This document shows, one piece after another, positions 35,107 through 45,574 of a stretch of DNA of 62,985 nt. Position 1 is the stretch's first letter. Each line of letters opens with the position of its first letter. The position numbers and the translations under genes were made by a program. Below the pieces are notes generated by a model that did not search any database, was not told the DNA's origin, and worked only from the letters and a program-made list of their open reading frames with translations. This DNA is from Welwitschia mirabilis (lineage: Eukaryota > Gnetophyta > Gnetopsida > Welwitschiales): the NCBI GenBank assembly GCA_051453625.1, contig JBOZIK010000001.1:243881787-243944771 (forward strand), in the 5' to 3' direction.

Positions 35107-36470
35107 AACTATGATGTAAGACTTAGGGAGAGATAAGTTTAATGTTGGACTTTGGTTATCCAATTATGACATCGAGCCTCTGTGAGTCAAGTGTAATGTT
35201 AAGATCCAAGTTTGGCATAAAACTTTGGTAATTAAGTGTAACATGAAAATCTAATTAACTAAGTGTAACAATAGGCCTCTATCAATCAAGTACAACATTA
35301 AACTCCAAATGTAACATTATATTTTAATGATCAAATTTGATATCAGACTTAAGATAGTTAAGCCCTACGTTGGGACTTTATTGACTAAGCATGACATTAG
35401 ACTCCAAGTACAACATTATACTTTAGTAATCAAATATGATGGTAGACTATAAAGACCTAGTATGACATTAAACTTTGGTTGGTTAAATATAATGCACATG
35501 TAATGTTAAGCCTATAGGGGATCAAGTATTATATTAGACATGAGGGATGCATGTGCAATGTTAAATCTCTAAGGTACCAAGTGTGATATCATATTTTTAG
35601 GAGATCAAGTGTAATGTCAAGACTCTTGTAGTTAACTATGATGTTAAGCCTTCAACTAGTTAAGTGTAATGTTAAGCCTCTAGGGATCTAGTATAATAAT
35701 AAGCATCAAGGATTAAAGTGTAACATTAGGTCTTTAAAAGATCAAATGCAAATGTCAAACTCTAGTGGACCAAGTGAAACTTTAGATATTTAAGGCAGCA
35801 AGTTTGACATTAGAATCTAGTAAACTAAGTGTAAATTTAGACTTTTGAGTAGTTAAGTATGATATCAAGCTCTAGTAGATGAAGTATGACATAAAGCTTT
35901 AGTATACTAAGTGTGATGTTAGGCTCTATATGTTAAGTTAAACATCAAGTCTTAAAGGGATCAAGTATAACATTAAGCTCTAGTAAACTAACTGTGACAT
36001 CAGAACTCTGGGAATCAAGTCCAACATCAGGCATCTAGCGATTAAGTGTGTTGTTAGGCCTCTAGTAGGGTTAATTATGATTTTGAATATTTTTTAGCAA
36101 CTATGACATTGAAGATGGAGCCTTCAAAGCACAACATTGAATTTTCTAAAGAATTATGCCATCAAACGTAGAGCCCTTCAAATTAGATGTCAAGTTCTTT
36201 GATGATTGTCAAGGTGGTATCTTTCAACTATGATGTTGCATTTTTTAAGGCAATTATGATGTAAGAAGTAAAGCCATTTAAGTGTGATGTCAGACCTATG
36301 ATTCAAGTGTAACATTAGATGTTGAGATCTTAACTGTAACTTTAGACATATGGGCCAAGTCTAAAACTAGATTTGAGGCCCTTAATTATGACATCAGATT
36401 TGTAGATCATATGTAACATCAAACTTATTTCTAGTTTTGATATCATAAATGAGTGGATCTATTAGACTAA
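35107..36470 (+). repeat. Array of about 50 diverged 27-bp repeats
   Basis: The line can be cut into units of mostly 26-28 bases, each starting AAGTGTAACATTA or a close variant, followed by a middle such as GGCCTCTAGT and a GGATC/GTT/ACT end. A run of six near-exact-length units is visible from about 35940 to 36070. A few half units (19 bases) and one longer unit interrupt it. Units become more diverged after about 36070. There are no spacers. It lies in what would be the 5' leader of element E on the minus strand. Stops and variable unit length argue against a coding repeat. Confidence 0.9.
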
Positions 36471-36598
36471 GCTTAACTAATATTAGCTATTGTTAAATTG
36501 GGATAATAAAGACATACATTCACTATTATGGTTACAACCTTTACATATGAAATCAAAATACTTATTAGGAGCTTATTCTAAAAATCTTACAAAGAGTT

Positions 36599-37292
36599 TC
36601 ACATTTTTGTTATGCATTTTAGAATTTTTCTATGGTGATAATATTACTTTTAATTGTATAACATTATGATGCCATTAAAAATAAACCCATATAAATAAAA
36701 AGGGCTTTACCAAGAGGGATTAAGAATAGTTATTAGTGTAATCCAATTCTTCACTACTTTTTTTACATTTCAAAATTAAAGTAATGGGAGTTACTAATTC
36801 ATAACTTGTTTATAAAAAAATTAATAAAGATTTTTCATACAGATAGATCAAGAAGATTAGACACTAATGTATTTTTTCAAATTAATAAAGTTGGATTAAA
36901 CTTCATATTTTAATAAGAAACATTGAAAAGTAAAGAATAAGAAATTTAATAATACATTAATTAGATAAAAATAAAGTGTTACTTTTCTAAAATGATATTA
37001 GTTTATCTTCTATGACTTATTCTAGCCCTAGACAAGTGGTCAAAGATAAAAGCATGAACTATGATCTTAGCCCTTCTTCTAATACCCTTAAGAATTAGTC
37101 AAGGTTATCGTCAGTTGCATCCATCTAGTTTATCCACCTTCACCTAACACCATAGGCTTAAGAACTAAGAAAAAGAGATAAAATGTTATAATTTAAGGGT
37201 TACATCCTTTTGTTATGAAGTAGTTATGTTTTTATACTCTTAATTACATTTAATAATAATTACTAAATTAAAAGTAATTTTGGAACATTATA
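36599..37292 (-). repeat. Right copy of the element E repeat (putative 5' LTR)
   Basis: Direct repeat of 23434-24126 and of nearly the same length. On the minus strand it starts TATAATGTTCCAAAATT, where the left copy has TGTAATGTTTC, so the terminal G has mutated. No tRNA primer match was found beside it. Confidence 0.6.
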
Positions 37293-38028
37293 GCTGACTA
37301 AATTGATAAATTAGTTTAAACTCAAAAAGAAAAAATAAACACAAATTTAAGAAAGATATACATTATAGATCATAGAAAGAAAATCGTCTAACATCTCTAA
37401 GATAAAAGTACCTAATCTTACCAAAAAAAAAAAAAAAAAAAAGTCGAAACTCCTACTTGAATTTACTATCTACATGCTCTTTAATGAAATGTTCATCATA
37501 TCCAAAGCTATTAATCATCTACAAAATGTGTCTAAATTTTATAAATATATCTCTAATTATAGAAATATATATTTCTAGTTGCAAATTAAAATAAACAACA
37601 AGAAATAAAAAAATAACTACTTTTGATGTGGTAAGATTAAAAATTAAGAAATACTATAAGCTCTACAAGATAAGTGAAGTCTAGAGCTTTAACAACAAAG
37701 CAAGAAAGAATACATTATCTAAAGAGGAAAAAAAGTGGAAATGAAAATATCAACTACCATTGGTGGATTTCCAAGAAATAAAATCTCAAAATTATGAGTG
37801 GAGTTCATAAGATTCAAGTAGGAAGGAAGTTAAATATAAGTACATCTAAAGATCATAGAAAAAGAGAGAAGATAAAAGTAAAGACCTAATATTCCCTTAA
37901 AGCATCTCTAGTTTCTTGATCCTCTTAATTATGTCATATTCATATATACCTAAAGAAACACACTACTAATTTCTTTACATCCTTCCATTTAAAGGAAAAT
38001 GGATTCCTAGTGTAATGAATTAAACCCC
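37293..38028. other. Unassigned spacer between E and C
   Basis: AT-rich, with a run of 20 A at 37423-37442. No domain or RNA gene seen. Ends with ACCCC (38024-38028), the left target-site copy of element C. Confidence 0.4.
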
Positions 38029-39318
38029 TATTGTGGTGTGAATTTATGCAATTCTAAAGTCCTTTAGGTAAACTTGTAAATTAAATAACTTATAAAAAAA
38101 TAAACACTAGTATAGATGAGAGTCCATTCAAATGTTGTAATTCCAATAAAAGCATTAGGCTCAGATTTAGAGAATTGATTTCCAACAGTTTCTTTTAGTC
38201 TTTTATCTTTTAATAATTGAAAGGAAATAAAGTAAATAAAATGTAATAAAAATGGATATGAAATGCAAATGTAAATGGAATGAATTCTATTAGTTCCTAA
38301 TTTTTCTGTTATAAGAACTAGCTCTCTATGATTTAGATCAATTAAGAAGAGTACTTAACTTGTTTCTAACCAATATTAACTATGAGATATACTAAGTAGA
38401 ATAATGAATACAATGTGAATGTGAATGGAATAATAATTCAATCCAATAACCTTAACAAAGATTGTCCTTATGATCTAGAAAAATGATAGAGTTAACATTT
38501 TAAACTATTATTACTATAAACCATAAGGGAATACATAGAATTTGAATGAAAAAGAGAAATTGTATTAATTCAAATAACTTTTACATCCACTTTCATTAAA
38601 ATAGTAGCACTTCAATGGAAGAGACTTAGCCTAACATCAAGAAAACTCCTTTTTGTAGCTTCTAGATGGACTTGTTATCCTTCAATCTTCTATCACAAAC
38701 ATATTAGGTACAAAATATGAATTGGAAGTAAGGACAAGAGGGGGTATTTATAGTTCACATTGAAAGTTCTAGAATCATAACTCTAAAAGTTAGAGAAGAA
38801 GCCCTAGCAGCCTAAGTGGGGCACATGGCACCATTACAAGATAATTTAGCCCCACTTATATAAAATAGTTATCACCCTAACTGTCATGAAGATGAAACTT
38901 GAGATGAAGTCCTATAACAACAAATAATTCAACAACTTTTTTCTTTGTAATAAGTTCCACAGTTGAATCCAATTATTTTGTTGTCCCTCATACTGTGGGG
39001 ATTACAGTGGGAATGACACATCCATAAAAAAGGGGGCTTCATTGGAGTGTGTCCTCTATCATAGGGACAATAGTAGGGATGACATCTTTCCAAAGATTCT
39101 CAAGTAAAGCAAATTAGCCTTCTTCATTCTTAGTCTTCCTTCAATATGCTAAGTACCAAAACATGCCTGAAATACCTTTAATTTGCTAAGAATTATGTGT
39201 CTTTGTGATCATCCTATCGACTCTTTATATTCAGTAGATATTCATCTAAACCTATATAAATGTTATGTAAAATTACTCCAAATACACCATAAAATTCTTA
39301 CAAATTGGCATCACAACA
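38029..39318 (-). repeat. 3' LTR of element C
   Basis: On the minus strand starts TGTTGTGATGCCAATTTG. A TATA box (plus TATTTATAG, 38745-38753) is conserved with the 5' LTR. Palindromes at about 38980-39017 and 39047-39092. The polypurine-like CTAAGTAGAAGGATA (minus) directly precedes it. The frame 39183-39386 is inside the LTR. Confidence 0.88.
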
Positions 39319-42070
39319 TATCCTTCTACTTAGCCTTATCAGTCCCTAACAAAATGAGTGATCAACTATATTGCAAGACAATTTGACTAAGAAAATTATT
39401 AACTAGAGAAATGGAATTTGAGTTCAAGTTTATCATATAGGAATAGATGATAAAAATTCATTAACTAATACAATTATTACTATAGTGATAAGCCCCCTAC
39501 TTAAACACATCATAATAGACCAAATGAATGTGATACACATAAATAAATCGTAGAATGTAATAATGATAGTTCAAAAAATGATAATGTATAAGCATAGTTC
39601 GAGAAGGTAATGCTAAATATGATGTGTAATAATATCAAAGAATGATGCACGAAAAGTAATCATAGCATTCTTTTATCCTTTAAATGATCTAAAACATAGC
39701 TGCCAGAAACTCAATGAGCGTGCTACTGTGCTCTTGCTAAATTAAGTAACATGAAATTATATCCAAATAGCTCATCATAAATATGTATCATGAAAGTTAA
39801 AAATGATCATTGTAAATTTAAAAATTATAAATTTTTTTTAATATCTCAGAAGAAATCTTCGAGAGGTATCCTGCCCTCCCCATAAGTAAAGCAAGACATC
39901 CTGAATTACATAAAGTAAAAAGAATAACTATCATCCTATTTTTTATGGGGACAATAGATGTAAGACGAGAGTGTCTAAAATAAGATGTATAAATAGTTTA
40001 GAAAAAATTCAAAAAGTCTAACATCAAGCAAGTAATGGAAAAGCAGTAGAAAATTTGAGAGGAGGTAGAAAGTGAAATATCATCTTGAAAAACATGATCA
40101 TAGGAAAAAAGACTTATGAGATCATAATAATGCATTAAGTAAAAGGAATTAATGCTCAGAAGTACTCCTTCAAATGTATCCTAAACTCCATGAGTATCTA
40201 AGATGTCATAAGTGCACATATGTAAAAATAAAAAATAAAATAGAAAAACATTAGCATAAAACAAAAGGAACACATCAATAAAAGTGAAAAGAATGCATCA
40301 ATTGAAAGTGATAAAAAGAGAAATAACCCTCATAATAAAAACCTATGAGTAAAAATAAAAAGACAACTAAAGAACTACCAAATGATCAGGTTCTAATTAT
40401 AATGTGGAAAACGATACTATACTGACTTTGAAAATTCAAAGAAAACAACTAAGAAAAAACATAATGAAAATGAACAAATAGGAATATGAAGAAGATTACT
40501 TACCTATCCGAAATTCCATCCTAGAAAAGTCACTTGTTAGAAATCATAAAATCACTTGATAATGATGAAAAACATAATGTAAAAAGTCATAAAGTTTCAC
40601 TCGAATAGGCAATGATTATGATGATGTCAAGTATGTCTAATGTTATTAGATAATGAATAATAGGATAAAAAGCTATTAAAACAAGAACTTACAAGCTATC
40701 ATCTCAAAACAATACTAAAATATGAAAAAGTAAAGTGATCATGTGAAAGTACTATAAATAAGTAAATAAAATAAGTCTAAAAAATAAGTAATACTTCTGA
40801 TGATACCAGAGACATCACTGATCTCATAGCCTCTAAGTACATTTTTATTTTACTACGATATGGGAAGTGCAAACATTGTTTGAGGAGTAAGGACCTAAAC
40901 AATGTGGCCAATTGACCCCCTAGTGGAGTTCCCATAGCTACCATATTACACTACCAAAGGCCCCTCTTAGGAATATTTACCCTAGTGCACTTGTGATAAG
41001 ACATCATGGAGGCCATGTTTTAAGATATAACATGAAAGCATATGACCTTTATTTCTTTTCTTGCTTTCTTTTTGTCTTCCTTTCTTTTTTTTCTTTTTTT
41101 GTTTTTTTATATATAAATAATAGAAATTCACATAAACAAATACCCACAAGGATAAAATTGAAATGATAAAATAAATAACAAGGAAGAACATGCTAAAGCA
41201 ACTAAGTACTCATACCATTGAAAGAAAATAAAAGAGCCAAGACATATTTCTTCAAAATGAGGTTCATAGACATACGAATGTTTCAAGATTAGATGAATTC
41301 AGCTTATCATTTAAAATTTCCAAGTAAAATATTTACTAATCATGATAACTTCATAAAATAAAACATTAGTTAAGTAAAAGATGTTCAAGTGATAGCATGA
41401 CATTTAACAAAAGAATTGGCTAAGGAAGAATTTAGATAATGGTAGAATGAAAATTCCAACACAAGTGCTTCTATTATATTTAAGGTTAATCAATAGATAC
41501 TTTAATGATTTCTAACCTTCTATCCATTAACTTCTAAATCTCCCAAGTGTTTATGTTGAAAGTTTTAATGGAACCATTAAAATATGTACTTTTTCTAAAA
41601 GATAAGAACTTAGCCATTAGGAATTTTAACTACTTATGAAAAAAGTGTATTTAGGTATTACATTTTTCAGAAAAATAAGAACCAAACCAAATAGAAACTA
41701 ATTGATAAAACATAAAAGGTATATAATGATTTTGTAGTAAAATCAATTGAAGGTAAAGAGAGTAAAATGATAAAAATTTGAGGGCACCAATTTTAGAATC
41801 CAAGTAATAGATAAAGAGGTGATAAATTTTATTGACAAATAATCTCTTATGAAATAGTATAAAGCATGAGTATCATTATATAATTCATTCAAAGTACTAC
41901 TCAAAATATGAATCTAAGAAGTTCTTAAGGGCTTTTAAGAATGTTGAATAAGATTAATAAAATCCTTAAAATTCAACTCTAAGTATGGGTTATCTTCAAG
42001 AAGATAATGCTTATCCCAATTTAAAATTTTACGATATTCCAAGTTAAACTTTTGAAAAGAATAATAATTA
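39319..42070 (-). other. 3' noncoding region and integrase tail of element C
   Basis: Matches the regions after integrase in A and B. At about 41555-41645 the minus strand keeps the integrase tail (EKVHI, NGSIKTF). The block GACCCCCTAGTGGAGTTCCC (about 40914-40933) is the counterpart of the blocks at about 16530 in A and 31615 in B. A palindrome copy is at about 39938-39972. The Lys-rich frame at 40982-41191 runs through low-complexity TTTCTTT sequence and is not a gene. Confidence 0.65.
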
Positions 42071-42074
42071 TAAC

Positions 42075-43440
42075 CTAAAGTGGACTTGGTAAGAAAAAAA
42101 AGATGTTACTTTGAGAATCACATGGATTTTGAAAAGGAAGAGATTGAGAGATAGGAGAAATAGTCTCTTCAAAATTATGGGTTTTATGAGAGTCAAAAAA
42201 AGAAGCATGATCTTGAGAATTATATAAATGTTTAATTGGAAGAATTAGAGAAGGGTGATAATGATCATAGCCATAAGGTAATATGAATGTAGAAGTATAA
42301 GTCGATGTAGAAGTGGATTTAGAAGTATGGGTAGAAAGAACAAGTCTATCCACTATGAAATTTGAATGAATATTTAGGGGTCCTTTATTGGGATCCATTT
42401 CTTCACTATTATCCTCATCATTATTTTCTTGGATTACTACTATATTTTTCTCATCATTATTTGTAATTAGATCTTCCTTCATTTGTTAAATATTGCTATC
42501 ATACTCTAAGTTATTGGATTCATTGAAAAGATTATCAAAATAAATAAGAGCATCATCTTCATCATTGATTGAAAAGTTATCATATTTTTTATGAATGGAT
42601 TTCTCATCCTAATTATTGAAAGATTAATTTGTGCTATTGTTATCTCTCCTTTATCCATCTTCTAATGAGTAGGATGTTGAAGTTTAATCCAAAATTTCAT
42701 CATTGAGTTAAAAGTAAGAATCATAATCATTTGTTTCTAAGTTCTTCTCATTTTTCTCAAGTTAGGATGAAGTAGGATAGTTTTGAGAATGTTGTAATGT
42801 AAAATAACCTTAATTTTGTAATAATGTTTGTTGCAAGATTTTAAGTAATTTTTTTAGGTTTTTATTAGTCTTTTTGAGTTGGTCATTGTTATGCTCTTAG
42901 CCTTTCTTTATTTTGTCAATCGCCTCTTTTATTGGATCATTTTATTCCTCGTAGTAGATTATGGAAGAGGGTTCTTCTTCATAGTAAGTCATGAAAGATG
43001 GTTGGAATTGATAAAAGGGATTACAAAAAGTTTTTCTAAATAAGGTGGAATCCTTAAAATATGGAAAATATTCATCATTATTTCTACATAAGGTTTGAAA
43101 AGAAGAGGGAAAAGAATAATAAGATTGAAAAGAGGAAGGACCCCAATTCCTACTCTTAATAGCATTTTGTGTTGTTCTCCCTCTTGTAAAAACTTCTTAA
43201 AGTGTTTGATCATTATAAGTCATAGAATATTTTATGTTTTTCCTTCTTTATATAAATATCTCTCAAAGTGTTTTCTTACTATTATCCTTAGAGTTTTTCA
43301 AGTTTCCCCTTCTTTCAGTAAGAAGTTCCCTAATGGTCTTTCTATCTCTATTCATTGAAGTAATTAGAAATAATGGAATAAGAGAATTTTATTTCAAGAT
43401 GGTAATGAAGATAAGTACACAATGAATATCAAGTTTTCCC
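42075..43440 (-). pseudogene. Family-specific ORF of element C (unknown function)
   Basis: One minus-strand frame can be followed from about 43365 to 42075 (about 430 codons) with few stops, all TAA or TAG. The last 135 codons are uninterrupted (42075-42482). In order: three repeated units TIRELLTERRGN, TLREIFI, TLREVFTRGRT; a Tyr/Phe/Ser-rich part; MTYYEEEPSSIIYYEE (about 42960-43005); a Lys/Asn/Leu-rich predicted coiled coil (IDKIKKG, TNKNLKKLLKILQQTLLQN); LEKNEKNLET; Asn/Asp-rich NESNNLEYDSNI; an acidic ENNDEDNSEEMDPNKG; a Ser/Thr run (SKSTSTSTYTSTF); and a Pro/Ser/Phe-rich tail. B has the same order. No enzymatic or zinc motif. It replaces gag-pol, so it may be a structural or packaging protein of a non-autonomous family; this is inference. 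Confidence 0.65.
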
Positions 43441-44270
43441 CTCTTAGATGTTTCATTATTTTGTTGAAATTGTTGGTTTTTAACACTTCAAAAGATGTGA
43501 AATGGCTATCTAATTTAACTGTCATGAAAATAACTAATAGAAAGAAAGGAAAAATCTGAGTCTAAAATTAGAAGAAAAAATTCTTGGGACTTGCATACCT
43601 ATGATGTGCGTACCTAGATTTTACTCAAAGTTAAATATTCCTTCTTTAATACTTTCTTCAATCAAGTTTTACTCCCTCCAATATTTTATCTTTCTATTAG
43701 AATTCACCATTAAATAGCAAATAAAAAAATTAAAATAAAAAAGAGTAGACCATCATCCATATCTTGGGGACAACAAGAAGGACGATGATCGCAGTGATAA
43801 AAATTAAAACTAAGAAATTTTACTAACAGTATGAAAAACTAGACTATCATCTAGACTATCATGGGGACAATAGATAAAATAATAATTTATTTAAACCTAG
43901 AGAAAAGGAAAATTTTAAAATACAAAAAAATTATCAAAAAAGTAGACTGTCATCCGATCTGTTGTGAGGATGATAAACAAGATGATAATATTTTTATTAT
44001 TTAATTAAAAAGTAAAAATCACAAAAATAAAAACTAATTTTGAAATTTTAGAACTGTCATACCCAATGTTATTGGGATGATAGAGAGAAGGACTGGGTCC
44101 CTAACAAAATTTAAAAAAAATAAAATTTTACAGAAATAAACCTAATTTAAAATAAACTATAATTAAATCATTAATTTAAATAAATAACTTGAATAAAAGA
44201 TTCAAGGTACTTATCTAGTTAATGATAATTCTCTAGGTTCTTGTGGCCTTTCTTGACAATAATGCCAAAA
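43441..44270 (-). other. Leader and primer site of element C with four palindromes
   Basis: On the minus strand the Asp-tRNA site (44252-44270) is followed by four family palindromes at about 44051-44096, 43945-43989, 43843-43886 and 43750-43789, about 94-106 bases apart. Then comes the shared block AACTTTGAGTAAAATCTAGG (about 43610-43629), also in A. Overlapping + strand frames (43095-43425) are antisense shadows. Confidence 0.75.
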
Positions 44271-45574
44271 TGTTACAATGTAAATTTATGTAATCTTGAA
44301 GTCCTTTAGGTAAACTTATAATTCAAATAACTTGCAAAAAAACACATGATAGTATAGATGGGAGTTCACCTAAATGTCGTAATCCCAATAAAGACACTAG
44401 GCTTAGAGTTAGAGAATTGATTTCCAATAGTTTCTTTTAGTCTTTTATCTTTTAATAACTAAAAGAAAATAAAGTGAATGCAATGCAATGCAAATGGACA
44501 TGAAATGAAAATGGAAATGAAATGAATTCTATTGATTTCTAATTATTTTGTCATAAGAACTAGTTCTCTATAATTCATATCAATTAAGAAGAGTACTTAA
44601 CTTATTCCTAATTAATATGAAGTATGAGATATACCAAGTAAAATAAGGAATGCAATGTAAATGGAAATGAAATAACAATGTAATCTAATACTAACCAAAG
44701 TCAACCTTAACAAAGATTGTTCTTATGATCTAGATAAATCACAGAGCTGTTAATTTAAACTATAATCAATGTAAACCATAAGGGACATACAAAAAATTTG
44801 AATGAAAAGAGCAATTGTATTAATTTAAAGAAATTTTACATTTACTTATAACAAAATAGCAGCATCTCAATGGAAGAGACTTAGTCTAACACTAAGGAAA
44901 CACCTTTCTGTAGCTACTGAATGAACCTCTTATTCTTCAATCTTTCGTCACAAGCATATCACATACAAAGGATGAATTAGAAGTGAGGACAAGAGGGGGT
45001 ATTTATAGTTTACATTGAAATTTTTAGAATCATAACCCTAGAAGTTAGAGAATAAACCCTAGCACTCCAAGTGAGATGCACGACCCCATTACAAGATAAT
45101 TTAGTCTCGCTTGTATAAAATAGTTGTTGTTCTAACCATTGTGGGGATGACACTGGGTATGAAGTCCCCATAATAACAAATAATTCAATAGCTTTTAGCT
45201 CTGTAATCATCCCTGTATTTGGCTCCAATTATTTTATTATCCCTCATGTTATGGAAATGATAATGGGAATGCCACCTCCATTAAAAAAGATGCTTCATTA
45301 GAGCTTGTCCTCTATTGTGGGAATGACAGTGCGAATGACAACTTTCCAAATCTCTTTAAGTAAACCAAATTAGCCTTCTTCATCATTAGTCTTCCTTCAA
45401 CATGCTAAGTATTAAAACATGCCTAAAATACTCTAATTATGCTAATAATTACATGTTTTTGTGATCATCCTATTGACTCTTCATAATCATTAGAATTGCA
45501 TCTAAACCTATATAAATGTCATGCAAAAGTACTTCAAATACACCATTAAATTCCTATAAATTGGCATCACAACA
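44271..45574 (-). repeat. 5' LTR of element C
   Basis: On the + strand starts TGTTACAATGTAAATTTATG and ends GGCATCACAACA. TATA box TATTTATAG at 45000-45008. Palindromes at about 45228-45283 and 45305-45340. The frame 45010-45228 is inside the LTR. Confidence 0.88.

Larger units (their letters stand above)
23434..37292 (-). mobile_element. Element E: putative gag-only Ty3/gypsy element with minisatellite, interrupted by B
   Basis: Two direct copies of a segment about 690 bases long (23434-24126 and 36599-37292) share many blocks, such as TTTAATAAGAAACATT and AAAGAATAAGAAATTTAATA. On the minus strand they begin TGTAATG/TATAATG and end in CA (left copy). Between them, leaving out element B, lie about 3.7 kb with a gag and zinc knuckle (25140-26055, minus) and the 27-bp repeat array (35107-36470), but no pol. 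Reading both ends as LTRs makes this a non-autonomous element on the minus strand. No clear primer site or target duplication was found, so the boundaries are inferred. Confidence 0.5.
38029..45574 (-). mobile_element. Element C: non-autonomous Athila-related element
   Basis: LTRs 38029-39318 (3') and 44271-45574 (5') match from TTATGCAATTCTAAAGTCC-type sequence through to TTGGCATCACAACA. Flanks are ACCCC (38024-38028) and ATTCC (45575-45579), differing by two C/T changes. The minus-strand primer site TTTTGGCATTATTGTCAAG (44252-44270) is a decayed Asp-tRNA site. The body carries the same unknown ORF as B, the integrase tail and the A/B 3' noncoding region, but no gag core, protease or RT. Confidence 0.88.

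Noticed and set aside
35107-36470. CRISPR-like array
   Set aside because: Repeats are contiguous without unique spacers and diverge unit by unit; plant nuclear context.
40982-41191. Lys-rich 69-codon minus frame
   Set aside because: Encoded by a TTTCTTT low-complexity tract in C's 3' noncoding region.
42989-43425. Short frames 42989-43213 (minus) and 43095-43425 (plus)
   Set aside because: They overlap the conserved B/C ORF in another frame or strand; the module order shared with B supports the other minus frame.
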